DNA of 64,000 nt from a gamma proteobacterium HTCC2207 (GTDB lineage: Bacteria; Pseudomonadota; Gammaproteobacteria; Pseudomonadales; Porticoccaceae): positions 22,102 to 86,101 of the forward strand of contig CAJJAU010000001.1 in assembly GCA_905182275.1 (NCBI GenBank), read 5' to 3'. The notes beneath the pieces are model-generated. The model made no database searches. It saw nothing but the letters and a program-made list of their open reading frames with translations, and was not told the origin of the DNA. A program made the position numbers and the translations under genes. This document shows positions 40,444 through 49,360 of the stretch, one piece after another. How positions within the stretch are numbered: position 1 is the first letter of the stretch; each line of letters opens with the position of its first letter.

Positions 40444-41061
40444 CTAAATCACAATAATCCTTTTACTTGCCCTCACAAACTCTAACTTCAAGTCTTCATA
40501 GGTATCAACCGATGGGAACTGAGGGAACTCCTTGACCACGTTCTCTGGCGCATGGAACAAGATCCCTGCATCTGCCTCGGCAAGCATAGTGGTATCATTA
40601 TACGAGTCACCGGCGGCAATAGTTCTATAATAGAGGCTTTTAAAAGCAACAATAGATTGTCGCTTTGGATCGGCTTGCCGTAAGCGATAATTCATAACAC
40701 TGCCATCCGGAGCACATTCAAGTTTGTGGCAGAGTAGTGTGGGATAACCCAACGGCTTCATTAATGGGTTGGCGAATTCATAAAAAGTGTCAGACAAAAT
40801 AACTACTTGAAAACGCTCTCTCAACCAATTAACGAATTCAATCGCCCCATCAAGCGGCTCGAGAGTGGCTATGACAGATTGAATCTCGTTGAGACCCAAG
40901 TTGTTTTTCCGCAGCAGGTCTAGCCGATAATTCATCAGAATATCGTAGTTCGGCTCATCCCTCGTGGTTTTTTTAAACGCTTCTATGCCAGTTTTTTCGG
41001 CAAATGCTATCCAAATCTCAGGTATTAAGACCCCTTCTAGGTCCAAGCATGCAATTTCCAC
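40444..41061 (-). CDS. thrH: bifunctional phosphoserine phosphatase/homoserine phosphotransferase ThrH
   Basis: A 205-residue HAD-fold enzyme. Motif I is CLDLEGVLIPEIW with nucleophilic Asp at residue 7, motif II LSDTFYEF, and motif IV AAGDSYNDTTML. The conserved Trp-Ile after motif I and length match ThrH of Pseudomonas rather than SerB. ThrH dephosphorylates phosphoserine and can move the phosphate to homoserine. Encoded next to cysB on the same strand, linking serine supply with cysteine control. Confidence 0.92.
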   Translation of the reverse strand: MEIACLDLEGVLIPEIWIAFAEKTGIEAFKKTTRDEPNYDILMNYRLDLLRKNNLGLNEIQSVIATLEPLDGAIEFVNWLRERFQVVILSDTFYEFANPLMKPLGYPTLLCHKLECAPDGSVMNYRLRQADPKRQSIVAFKSLYYRTIAAGDSYNDTTMLAEADAGILFHAPENVVKEFPQFPSVDTYEDLKLEFVRASKRIIVI

Positions 41062-41131
41062 AGAGTAATCCTATCTGAATAGAGTGAGGCACTTTACTGA
41101 AAATACAATCCAGGCGCAATAAGGCAAGCCT

Positions 41132-42121
41132 CTAGGCAGAATTAATGACATAAAAGGGAACGTCTAACTCACTAAAATAAGCGATTTGAGATTGTCGTGT
41201 GGTAAGCATCATAACGTCCTGAACTACCTGTCTAGTTAGGTGAGGTGCAAAGGCTTCGATAAAGTCATACATATATCCGCGTAAGTAGGTTCCTCTGCGC
41301 ACTCCAATGCTGGTGACGCTAGACTCAAAAAGGTGGGACGCTTCAATGGCAACCAGATCAGAATCTTCCTCTTGGTCATAGGCCATATGAGCAACAATCC
41401 CTACCCCAAGACCTAAACGTACATAGGTCTTAATTACCTCAGCATCAGTCGCTGTAAATACAATTTTGGGTGACAAGTCTTTTTCACGAAAGGCTTTACT
41501 GCGCTTCGAGCGGCCTTCATGCCCAAAGGGATATGTGACAATAGAATGCTTAACCACATCCTCTAAGGTTATCTTTTCGATATCGACTAATGGATGACCT
41601 TTGGGCACCAAAATAAATCGATTCCAATGATAACAAGGCATCATCGCGAGAGTGCCAAACATTTCTAAATCTTCATAGGCAATAGCAAAGTCTACGGTAC
41701 CACCGGTAGCCTCTTCGGATATGTGTGATGGCGAGCCCTGCACCATATTCAGCGATACATCAGGATATTTGGTAATAAAGTTTTTAATAATATTAGGCAG
41801 TATATATCTTGCTTGGGTATGCGTTGTGGCGATAGATAATGTGCCAAAATGAGGGCTTCTATAGTCACGCGACAACTGTTTTATTGACTCAACTTGGCGT
41901 AGTACGTCTCCAGCGATCTCCAAAATTTGCTCACCGGCCACGGTCACTTTCGTAAGATGTTTGCCGCTCCGAGAAAAGATCTCCACGCCAAGTTCATCCT
42001 CAAGCAGACGAATCTGTTTACTTATCCCAGGTTGAGACGTATACAAACTTAAAGCCGTTGCTGAAACGTTTAGATCATGATTAGCAACTTCCCATATATA
42101 TCGCAGTTGTTGGAGCTTCAT
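41132..42121 (-). CDS. cysB: LysR-family regulator CysB
   Basis: A 329-residue activator of sulfate assimilation. The helix-turn-helix is within residues 1-60 (MKLQQLRYIWEVANHDLNVSATA, then SQPGISKQIRLLEDELG). The C-terminal periplasmic-binding-like domain contains THTQARYILP and PKGHPLVD, and binds N-acetylserine in relatives. CysB-specific opening and length support the name over the very similar Cbl. It is downstream-oriented toward thrH. Confidence 0.93.
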   Translation of the reverse strand: MKLQQLRYIWEVANHDLNVSATALSLYTSQPGISKQIRLLEDELGVEIFSRSGKHLTKVTVAGEQILEIAGDVLRQVESIKQLSRDYRSPHFGTLSIATTHTQARYILPNIIKNFITKYPDVSLNMVQGSPSHISEEATGGTVDFAIAYEDLEMFGTLAMMPCYHWNRFILVPKGHPLVDIEKITLEDVVKHSIVTYPFGHEGRSKRSKAFREKDLSPKIVFTATDAEVIKTYVRLGLGVGIVAHMAYDQEEDSDLVAIEASHLFESSVTSIGVRRGTYLRGYMYDFIEAFAPHLTRQVVQDVMMLTTRQSQIAYFSELDVPFYVINSA

Positions 42122-42267
42122 TTAAATCACCTAGGCAGTTCAATCAGTGTCGAAGCCACAGTATATACCCAAAAGTTATCGTCAATAAGGATTTGTAAGA
42201 ATTTAAGAATAAGTGAATAGCCCGTGAGCGAGTGATCTAGTGACGTCCAAAGAAAGCACTTAAATGA

Positions 42268-42522
42268 CTAAAACAACTGACCCGCAAATCTAGCCATAAT
42301 AAAACCCAACATGACTGCATAGAACACATAATACCAAACCGAATGGGTACGCTTTTTTTTGATATTTTGTAATCGCAGCGAAGCCACATCCTCCAACCCT
42401 CTCGCATCTATTTCAATCTGCAAAAAGTACTTAGCTTCACCCTTTGGATGAGCATTAAACAACTTTAGTATTTTTTCGTCACTCAGAGCCTGGTACTTAT
42501 TAGAACGCAGTAAATTAGCCAT
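42268..42522 (-). CDS. small single-pass membrane protein
   Basis: An 84-residue hypothetical protein. A polar N-terminal region (residues 1-58, with ALSDEKILKLFNAHPKGEAKYFLQIEI) is followed by basic KKKRTHS and one membrane helix (WYYVFYAVMLGFIMARFAG). It lies downstream of the 5'-nucleotidase gene on the same strand, with a 26-base gap. No family recognized; the coherent topology and clean placement between genes support it as real. Confidence 0.6.
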   Translation of the reverse strand: MANLLRSNKYQALSDEKILKLFNAHPKGEAKYFLQIEIDARGLEDVASLRLQNIKKKRTHSVWYYVFYAVMLGFIMARFAGQLF

Positions 42523-42548
42523 CGGACGCCATCCCTGGAATCCTATAA

Positions 42549-43448
42549 TTACTCATTCGCTACGCCATGTGGCACATGACCGGTTGCAACATATTCACGT
42601 GCAGAAGAACAATGAGCCTGTTGGTCATCGAAGAATACGTCGGCACCGAAGGATTTCAAGAAGTCGCCCTTACTCAACCCCCCTAAAAATAGGCTTTCGT
42701 CGATGCGTACATTCCAGTCACGAAGGGTGCGAACCACTCTTTCGTGGGACGGAGCCGATCTGGCGGTAACCAGAGCGGTACGAATCGGGCAATCATCTTG
42801 ACTAAACTCGGACTGAAGCGACTGTAATGCCTGCAAAAAGTTTTTAAATGGTCCCGCATCTAATGGCGTGTGTGCCGATGCTCGCTCATTATCGGTGAAT
42901 GCTTTTAAGCCTCGTTCTTTGAAAATTCGCTCTGACGCATCTGAGAACAGCACTGCATCTCCATCGAAAGCAAACCTTAATTCATCAGTATCACTAGGCC
43001 CACCGCGAGAAGGCAATAATGTAGCCGCGGCAACACCATTGTTCAAAGCGCTACGTACATCTTCTGCATTGGTCGATAAAAACAAATCACAGCCAAAGGC
43101 TGATACGTAGCGATAAGGAGACTCTCCACCAGAAAAAGCAGCACGAGAAATTGCCAAGTCATGATGCGCAATCGAATTAAATACGCGGAGTCCAGTGTCA
43201 GCAGAGTTACGCGACAATAAAATAATTTCAACCCTAGGCTCGCCTTTTAGCTTATCGTTAATACGCAGTAGCTTTTGTGCAAGAGGAAACGCTTCACCAG
43301 GTGACAACACTTCGTCCTCATGCGCCCGTTGGTATTCCGCATACGCGGCGACGCCCTGTTGTTCATAGATATGGTGACTTTCAGCCATATCAAAAAGCGC
43401 CGTTGATGAGATCGCAATAACCAATTTTGATTTGTTTTCCGTATTCAT
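42549..43448 (-). CDS. 5'-nucleotidase (cytosolic NT5C1-like family)
   Basis: A 299-residue cytosolic enzyme. Opening KLVIAISSTALFDMAESH matches this family, whose members hydrolyse nucleoside monophosphates. Later features are LLSRNSADTGLRVFNSI, FAFDGDAVLFSDASE (HAD-type acidic site), and GGLSKGDFLKSFGADVFFDDQ. It is 5 bases downstream of the AGCS symporter gene on the same strand, so cotranscription is likely. Substrate preference unknown. Confidence 0.88.
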   Translation of the reverse strand: MNTENKSKLVIAISSTALFDMAESHHIYEQQGVAAYAEYQRAHEDEVLSPGEAFPLAQKLLRINDKLKGEPRVEIILLSRNSADTGLRVFNSIAHHDLAISRAAFSGGESPYRYVSAFGCDLFLSTNAEDVRSALNNGVAAATLLPSRGGPSDTDELRFAFDGDAVLFSDASERIFKERGLKAFTDNERASAHTPLDAGPFKNFLQALQSLQSEFSQDDCPIRTALVTARSAPSHERVVRTLRDWNVRIDESLFLGGLSKGDFLKSFGADVFFDDQQAHCSSAREYVATGHVPHGVANE

Positions 43449-43453
43449 AGTCG

Positions 43454-44809
43454 CTAGTCGCCTACCGGAGCCTCCGCTGCTTGCTCTTCCTCAAAGTACT
43501 CTCTGGTTAACTTAAACACAACTGGTGCCAGCAGGATTAGGGCAATAAGGTTTGGAATCGCCATTAATCCGTTTAGTGCATCGGTCATTTTCCAAACCAA
43601 CTCCAGACTCATTTGTGTACCGACAAAAATACCAATAACCCACAACACCCGAAACGGCAGAATTACCTTCGGTCCAAGAAGAAACTCAGCACATCGCTCT
43701 CCGTAGTAACTCCATCCCAACATAGTAGTAAAGGCAAACAAGGCTACGCAGAGAGATAGCACCAGATCGCCAAATGGCAGTGCCCCAGTAAATGCGGCGA
43801 GAGTCATAGCCGCGCCTTGCGGCTCTCCATTCCAGACTCCGGTCACGATCAATACCAGTCCCGTCATGGTGCAAATGATTAGAGTGTCTATGAAGGTGCC
43901 CAACATTGCGATAGTGCCTTGCCGCACAGGACTATTTGTTTCAGCAGCCGCATGCGCTATAGGTGCCGAACCTAACCCAGCTTCATTAGAAAAAATACCA
44001 CGTGCAATACCCATACGCAACGCCAACATAATCGTTGCCCCCGCGAATCCACCTGACGCTGCAGCCCCATTAAACGCACTATCAACCACCAAAACCACTG
44101 CATCGGGAATTTGAGACGCATGTGTGACGAGAATGATCAAAGTCGCGGTTATGTAAAGAAGAGCCATAAAGGGAACGAGCTTTCCCGCAACCGTGGCGAT
44201 ACGTTTAATACCGCCCAAAAGAACCACGCCAACGAGCGTTGCCATCACTAGGCCGCTAATAGCTGTGGGGACATTAAAATTAGTTTCTAACACCTGCGAC
44301 ACGGCATTGGATTGAACCGTATTAGCCAAACCAAAACCTGCCAGAGAACCAAATAGCGCAAAGGCCATGGCCAGCCACTTCCAGTTATCTCCTAATCCAT
44401 TCTTAATATAGTACATAGGGCCGCCAACTTTCCGGCCTGACTCATCGGTTTCTCGGAAGTTAACAGCCAGAACGGCTTCGGCGTATTTAGTGGCCATACC
44501 GACAAAGGCAGCACACCACATCCAAAACAGAGCGCCAGGCCCTCCCAAACCTATGGCAGTGGCGACACCCGCAATATTACCCATGCCTATAGTAGAAGAC
44601 AACGAGGTCATCAGAGCGTTAAACGGCGTAATTTCACCCTCACCACTCCCTGTACGGCCCTTAAACAACTGGCGAAAAGCATAAGGAATATGACTAATAG
44701 TCATTCCTTTTAGCCCGATGGTAAGGAAAATGCCAGTGCCCAGTAGCAATATCAGCATCACCGGGCCCCACACAAAGCTATTTATTTGGTCGACTACCTG
44801 TTCAAACAT
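43454..44809 (-). CDS. sodium:alanine symporter family protein (AGCS)
   Basis: A 451-residue inner-membrane Na+/amino-acid symporter with about 10 helices. Family motifs: TIGMGNIAGVATAIGLGGPG, GGPMYYIKNGLG and GIFSNEAGLGSAPIAHAAAETN in sections. It differs clearly from the AGCS paralog at 25135-26562. It lies 14 bases downstream of the D-cysteine desulfhydrase-like gene, so it may import the amino acid that enzyme deaminates (inference). Confidence 0.93.
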   Translation of the reverse strand: MFEQVVDQINSFVWGPVMLILLLGTGIFLTIGLKGMTISHIPYAFRQLFKGRTGSGEGEITPFNALMTSLSSTIGMGNIAGVATAIGLGGPGALFWMWCAAFVGMATKYAEAVLAVNFRETDESGRKVGGPMYYIKNGLGDNWKWLAMAFALFGSLAGFGLANTVQSNAVSQVLETNFNVPTAISGLVMATLVGVVLLGGIKRIATVAGKLVPFMALLYITATLIILVTHASQIPDAVVLVVDSAFNGAAASGGFAGATIMLALRMGIARGIFSNEAGLGSAPIAHAAAETNSPVRQGTIAMLGTFIDTLIICTMTGLVLIVTGVWNGEPQGAAMTLAAFTGALPFGDLVLSLCVALFAFTTMLGWSYYGERCAEFLLGPKVILPFRVLWVIGIFVGTQMSLELVWKMTDALNGLMAIPNLIALILLAPVVFKLTREYFEEEQAAEAPVGD

Positions 44810-44823
44810 AACTGCCCCTTTAT

Positions 44824-45810
44824 TTATAATTGTAATTGTTCTTGCTGCGCTAAAAGACCAAAAATCCCGCCGGTATGCACGAAAACAATATCCTTCTCAT
44901 GGTCATAACGCCCAAGCTTTATCTCCTCTAGCATGCCATGAAACGCCTTGCCCGAATATACCGGGTCAAGCACAACTCCCTCTTCTGTGGCAACCATTTT
45001 AATGGTTTGAAAAACCTCTGGACTCGCTTCCCCATAGGCCAAGCCAAGATGTTTATCATTGGTTATTATCGGTAGCTGATCAACATCAATATTCACTGAA
45101 TATTCGTGCTTCCACGCGGTCAAGTCAGTGTGAATTTTGTTGTGAAAGTAGCCAGCGTCATCGCATACCGCATAACCATGGACAGTCACGTCGAGTTTAT
45201 GGAGTTTTAGTCCGGCGATTAGACCTGCTTGTGTGCCACCAGATCCAGTGGCATGAATAATAGTCCCCGGTGTGATGTCGGCACGACGAAAATCATCTCT
45301 TAACTCTTCAACCGCCGCTATGTAACCCCACACGCCAGAAGCATTACTGCCGCCAACAGGAATAATTTTCGGTCTACGCCCTTGTGAACTGTAATAGTCA
45401 CTCCAGCGCTCATATAACGCACTTAGATCGGAAAATTGCTCAGCGCTGTAATGATTAATGGTAGCGCCGACGAGCATATCCATAAGCAGATTGCCGACCG
45501 GATGAGTAGAAGAATCGGCTCGGAGCAAGAGATGCACCTTAAGGCCTAACTGCGCCCCGAGGACTGCAACAGCCCGGCAATGATTGGACTGGGTGCCACC
45601 CGCGGTTATGAGCGTATCACAGCCATCGGCAACCGCCTGAGCAAGAATAAATTCAAGCTTACGCACCTTGTTGCCAGAGGTTAAACAACCCGTTAGATCA
45701 TCGCGCTTAATCCAAATCCGAGGGCCGCCAACCCGTGCTGAAAGCCGCTCTAAACAATGGAACGGCGTCGGCACACAAGCCAGTGATAGCCTATCGGGAT
45801 AATCAACCAT
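44824..45810 (-). CDS. dcyD: D-cysteine desulfhydrase / ACC-deaminase family PLP enzyme
   Basis: A 328-residue fold-type II PLP enzyme. The PLP lysine lies in CLTSGNKVRKLEF near residue 53; GGTQSNHCRAVA binds the substrate carboxylate; GSGGTQAGLIAGLK binds the phosphate. The family includes D-cysteine desulfhydrase, which yields pyruvate, H2S and ammonia, and ACC deaminase. The name is probable but the two are hard to separate by eye. It is adjacent to the AGCS symporter and near cysB. Confidence 0.85.
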   Translation of the reverse strand: MVDYPDRLSLACVPTPFHCLERLSARVGGPRIWIKRDDLTGCLTSGNKVRKLEFILAQAVADGCDTLITAGGTQSNHCRAVAVLGAQLGLKVHLLLRADSSTHPVGNLLMDMLVGATINHYSAEQFSDLSALYERWSDYYSSQGRRPKIIPVGGSNASGVWGYIAAVEELRDDFRRADITPGTIIHATGSGGTQAGLIAGLKLHKLDVTVHGYAVCDDAGYFHNKIHTDLTAWKHEYSVNIDVDQLPIITNDKHLGLAYGEASPEVFQTIKMVATEEGVVLDPVYSGKAFHGMLEEIKLGRYDHEKDIVFVHTGGIFGLLAQQEQLQL

Positions 45811-45863
45811 GATTAGAGCGCATAGCTAGTACTCATGTTGACAAACCCCTATTGTTCGAGCCC

Positions 45864-46190
45864 TTAAATTGCCTTGATGGTACCTTTAGGGAGCACCGCA
45901 TGCACAGCAACTTTTTGAAATTTAAGCGTTAGGTTGTTGTTAACTTCTAAAACCACATAATCACCCTCCAGCTTGGTGATTTTACCTAACATACCACTGG
46001 TCATAACCACTTCGTCGCCTTTACCCAACGCAGTCACCAGATTGGTATGCTCTTTCTGTCGCTTGCGCTGTGGGCGAATAATTAAAAAATACATAAACGC
46101 AAACAGACCAACGAACATTGCAATGGTAACCATAGGATTTGGTTCAGCAGCACCGGCTGACTGGGCATAAGCATTAGAGACAAAAAACAT
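45864..46190 (-). CDS. yajC: Sec translocase accessory subunit YajC
   Basis: A 108-residue membrane protein that associates with SecDF and the holo-translocon. After a short N-terminal segment it has one helix (MVTIAMFVGLFAFMYFLII) and the family signature RPQRKRQKEHTNLVTALGKGDEVVMTSGMLG. AAAGGA supports the start. Unusually, secD does not follow and tgt does not precede; the neighbours are dcyD and bcp. Confidence 0.95.
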   Translation of the reverse strand: MFFVSNAYAQSAGAAEPNPMVTIAMFVGLFAFMYFLIIRPQRKRQKEHTNLVTALGKGDEVVMTSGMLGKITKLEGDYVVLEVNNNLTLKFQKVAVHAVLPKGTIKAI

Positions 46191-46227
46191 TTTTGATTTT
46201 TCCTTTATTAAATTAAATTAAGTTAAC

Positions 46228-46249
46228 TTGATTGATTGATCGATTGATT
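46228..46249. repeat. short tetranucleotide repeat in yajC leader
   Basis: Five near-perfect GATT-type units (one reads GATC) at 46230-46249, followed upstream on the minus strand by AATTT-type repeats. It lies about 40-60 bases before the yajC start and could alter promoter spacing if it varies. Confidence 0.6.
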
Positions 46250-46271
46250 CGCACGACTGTTTAGCAATATT

Positions 46272-46748
46272 TTAGGCAAGGTTCTCACGGACCCATTGCA
46301 AAGTATCTTCATGATGACTTTTGGTTTTTACCTTGGCCATCACGTGAACGATTGCTCCCTGCTTGTCGATGATAAAGGTAGATCTTAGAACACCCATGAA
46401 TTCTCGACCCATAAACTTCTTCAGATCCCAGGCGCCAAAGCTATCGATGACACTATGATCCTCATCGGATAACAGCATGAAATTGAGCTCTTGCTTATCT
46501 TCAAATTTGACGAGTCTATCCACTGAGTCAGGACTAACCCCAATAACCACTGTATCTAGAGCTGTAAACTCGGCATTAGTGTCACGTATGCCGCAGGCCT
46601 GCACGGTGCAGCCCGGAGTCATCGCTTTCGGGTAAAAGTAGACAACAATATTCTTATCACCCTTGAACTGCTCTAAAGTTACTAGCTCACCACGCTGGTT
46701 AGCCAATGAAAATTTGGGCGCTTGCTCGCCAACTTTTAAAAATGCCAC
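46272..46748 (-). CDS. bcp: thiol peroxidase Bcp (peroxiredoxin Q)
   Basis: A 158-residue thioredoxin-fold peroxidase that reduces hydroperoxides. YFYPKAMTPGCTVQACGIRD contains the peroxidatic Cys and, five residues later, the resolving Cys of the Bcp subfamily. VIGVSPDSVDRLVKF and LRSTFIIDKQG follow in the expected order. It is separately transcribed between mdh and yajC, all on the minus strand. Confidence 0.95.
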   Translation of the reverse strand: MAFLKVGEQAPKFSLANQRGELVTLEQFKGDKNIVVYFYPKAMTPGCTVQACGIRDTNAEFTALDTVVIGVSPDSVDRLVKFEDKQELNFMLLSDEDHSVIDSFGAWDLKKFMGREFMGVLRSTFIIDKQGAIVHVMAKVKTKSHHEDTLQWVRENLA

Positions 46749-46866
46749 ACAGATACCTTTTTATGCCGTTTACCTGACCGCGATCGTATCAAATTTCCAG
46801 CGGTTAATGTGACAAAAACCACGAGTAACAAGCAATTCATCGCATCAATTGCCCCTTCGATACACA

Positions 46867-46896
46867 AACGCCATCGAGGGGTAACTCGATGGCGTT
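46867..46896 (-). terminator. hairpin downstream of mdh, probable terminator
   Basis: AACGCCATCGAG, loop of 6 bases, CTCGATGGCGTT: a perfect 12-base stem 26 bases after the mdh stop. On the minus strand only a short TTTGTGT follows, so it may be a weak terminator or a 3'-end stabiliser. Confidence 0.6.
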
Positions 46897-46921
46897 AATT
46901 TTACAACATTGCAAACAAGAA

Positions 46922-47902
46922 CTAGGGTAATAAATGCTGAACCGCATCTCGCTCTTCCGCCAACTCCTGCTCCGTAGCAGACATTTTTTCACGCGAGAAT
47001 TGATTAATCTCCAGACCCTGCACAATTGACCAATCGCCGTCTTTACAGACACATGGGAATGAGTAAATTAACCCTTCTGTAATGCCATAGCTGCCGTCAC
47101 TATAAACACCCATACTAACCCAATCACCCTCTGTACTTCCCAAAGCCCAGGTACGCATGTGAGCGATTGCAGCATTCGCTGCCGAGGCAGCACTGGAGGC
47201 ACCACGAGCACTAATGATCGCTGCGCCGCGCTGTTGAACAGTCGGAATAAAGTCATTCTCATACCAATCTTGGTCGACCATATCGATAGCAGGTTTACCT
47301 GCGACCTTAGTCTCATGAAGATCAGGGTATTGAGTCGCTGAGTGATTACCCCAAATAGTCATATGGGTAACATCATTGATGGTAGTACCGGTTTTATTGG
47401 CAATTTGACTCATCGCTCGGTTGTGGTCTAACCGTGTCATAGCAGTAAATTGCCGAGGATTGATATCAGGCGAGTTACGTTGAGCAATTAAAGCGTTGGT
47501 ATTTGCGGGATTACCGACAACCAGCACCTTGATGGCCTTAGACGCATTATCATTTAATGCCTTTCCCTGTGCAGAAAAGATTGCCGCGTTTGCTTCTAGA
47601 AGGTCTTTACGCTCCATACCGGGTCCACGAGGACGTGCGCCTACTAGCAAGGCGTATTCGGCATCTTTAAACGCTACACTCGCATCGTCAGTACAAACCA
47701 TGCCCGCTAACAGTGGGAAAGCGCAGTCTTCTAGTTCCATCGCGACGCCTTTAAGAGCCTCTAGCGCTGGGGTAATTTCCAACATCTGTAAAATAACAGG
47801 TTGGTTAGGTCCAAGCATTTCGCCAGCGGCGATGCGGAACAATAGGGAATAACTAATCTGGCCTGCTGCTCCAGTTACAGTAACGCGAACGGGTGAAGTC
47901 AC
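46922..47902 (-). CDS. mdh: malate dehydrogenase
   Basis: A 326-residue NAD-dependent enzyme of the TCA cycle, LDH-like group 2 type. Motifs: [25 protein letters not shown] (dinucleotide site), [16 protein letters not shown] (active-site loop), MTRLDHNRA and [13 protein letters not shown] containing the catalytic His. The GTG at 47902 is chosen: GGAG lies 7 bases upstream, and MTSPVRVTV is the family start. A 20-residue upstream extension to 47962 is rejected. Confidence 0.96.
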   Translation of the reverse strand: MTSPVRVTVTGAAGQISYSLLFRIAAGEMLGPNQPVILQMLEITPALEALKGVAMELEDCAFPLLAGMVCTDDASVAFKDAEYALLVGARPRGPGMERKDLLEANAAIFSAQGKALNDNASKAIKVLVVGNPANTNALIAQRNSPDINPRQFTAMTRLDHNRAMSQIANKTGTTINDVTHMTIWGNHSATQYPDLHETKVAGKPAIDMVDQDWYENDFIPTVQQRGAAIISARGASSAASAANAAIAHMRTWALGSTEGDWVSMGVYSDGSYGITEGLIYSFPCVCKDGDWSIVQGLEINQFSREKMSATEQELAEERDAVQHLLP

Positions 47903-48021
47903 AGTTTGTCTCCAATGTGTTTGTTGGTTGGTTAAACGCCCGCCATTATACGGAGGGCTCAAAAAAATGCATTACTAGACGTCATTATGAATACTATTGA
48001 TCAAGAAAATACTCATGCAGA

Positions 48022-48642
48022 TTACTTGCAGAGTTCACAGTAGCGATCATTCATTTTTATGTACAGATCATCCGCAAAGCTCGCTGAGGATGTGTCCAGA
48101 TCGGCAACAATATCAACAAGATGTTCATTGTCTTCCACCCCGGCCCACTGCTTTTCATAGCTTCCATCTTTATAGCCATTATCTTGGCGAAAGAAATTGA
48201 GTACATTTTTACCCACATAACCTACATAGAGCGTTTCAAAGTCCATTTTAATACCGACCATTAAACGGGCGAAGCCATCAAGATCAAAGTCCTTTGTCGC
48301 TAGTGTGTGCTCGGTAAAGTCTTCCAAATCAGTGGCGAAGTCAGCGCCAGACTCCGGTTCTGCAAAAGCTGTTTCGACCCTCTTAATAATGTCCTCGGAA
48401 GAATCTCCAGTGAGAAGCATCAAACTCAATCCAAAGTGCCAAATATCAACTAACTCGAGAGCGATTTGATCGACATCAGGGGTTTGTTTCTTCCACCACT
48501 TCCAGCCGTAATGATCCAAAAGTTCTGCACATTCAACCCAGATTGCGCGGTACCACTCGAACTCCTGCTCTTTCCAGTTCGCATGCACCTTGGCGTTCAT
48601 GTTATTTTGCAGTTCCAGCATGGTAACTAATTGTTGTTTCAT
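48022..48642 (-). CDS. dUTP diphosphatase, dimeric all-alpha type
   Basis: A 206-residue protein resembling the dUTPase_2 family (MazG-like all-alpha fold), not the trimeric Dut of E. coli. Acidic metal-binding helices are seen: EWYRAIWVECAELLDHYGWKWWKK near residues 29-52, and LELVDIWHFGLSLML. The C-terminal part has YVGKNVLNFFRQDNGYKDGSY, a family signature. It hydrolyses dUTP (and dUDP) to keep uracil out of DNA. Located between mdh and a metallo-hydrolase, on the same strand as both. Confidence 0.87.
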   Translation of the reverse strand: MKQQLVTMLELQNNMNAKVHANWKEQEFEWYRAIWVECAELLDHYGWKWWKKQTPDVDQIALELVDIWHFGLSLMLLTGDSSEDIIKRVETAFAEPESGADFATDLEDFTEHTLATKDFDLDGFARLMVGIKMDFETLYVGYVGKNVLNFFRQDNGYKDGSYEKQWAGVEDNEHLVDIVADLDTSSASFADDLYIKMNDRYCELCK

Positions 48643-48676
48643 TTTTATTCCTTAACAGTAAATTCAATACGTTTTT

Positions 48677-49333
48677 TTACCCACGAACGAAGCTATTACT
48701 CACCTTTTCACTACCTATGACAGTATTGGGCCCATGCCCTGTGACCACCAACGCCTGGTCATCCAGACAATAAATACGCTCTTTTATCGAGGTGATAATT
48801 TGATCGAAGTTACCCCCAGGTAGATCAGTCCGACCAATACTACCCTGAAAAAGTGTATCTCCCGCGATCAGTGTTTTATATTCCTCAAACCAGAAACTCA
48901 CGGAACCTGGAGTGTGGCCAGGTGTATGTATGGCGACACCTCCACAGCAGTTTAGAGCTTGATCGTCCTTAATAAAACCATCCGGCTCAGGAAGTGTAAT
49001 TGCAGGAACCCCAAACATTGCACACTGTTGCTCAACCATGTCCCAAAGAAACTTATCGCCTTCATGGAGGTATATGGGCGCGCCAGTAGCTTCTTTAATA
49101 ATACCGGATGCTAAAATATGATCTAAATGCGCATGGGTATGAATAATGGCCACTACCGTTAGATTAAGCTCATTAATTAATCCTAGAATTTGCTCTGCAT
49201 CGCCACCGGGATCAACTACCAACGCCTTCGACGAGAGCCGGTCGCCAATAATGGAACAATTACACTGTAAAGGTCCCACTGGAAACGTTCTAATAATAAA
49301 TTGTGAGGGCGACTGCTGATCTGTGTTAATCAT
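48677..49333 (-). CDS. MBL-fold metallo-hydrolase (glyoxalase II-like)
   Basis: A 218-residue metallo-beta-lactamase-fold hydrolase. Zinc ligands: THAHLDHILASG, HTPGHTPGSVSFWF, IAGDTLFQGSIGRTDLPGG and VVTGHGPNT. It is closest in pattern to the YcbL subgroup of glyoxalase-II-like thioesterases, lacking the C-terminal substrate domain of GloB. Upstream neighbour is tatD. Substrate unknown. Confidence 0.88.
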   Translation of the reverse strand: MINTDQQSPSQFIIRTFPVGPLQCNCSIIGDRLSSKALVVDPGGDAEQILGLINELNLTVVAIIHTHAHLDHILASGIIKEATGAPIYLHEGDKFLWDMVEQQCAMFGVPAITLPEPDGFIKDDQALNCCGGVAIHTPGHTPGSVSFWFEEYKTLIAGDTLFQGSIGRTDLPGGNFDQIITSIKERIYCLDDQALVVTGHGPNTVIGSEKVSNSFVRG

Positions 49334-49360
49334 AAAATACTCTAAATCTGTTTATCGGCT

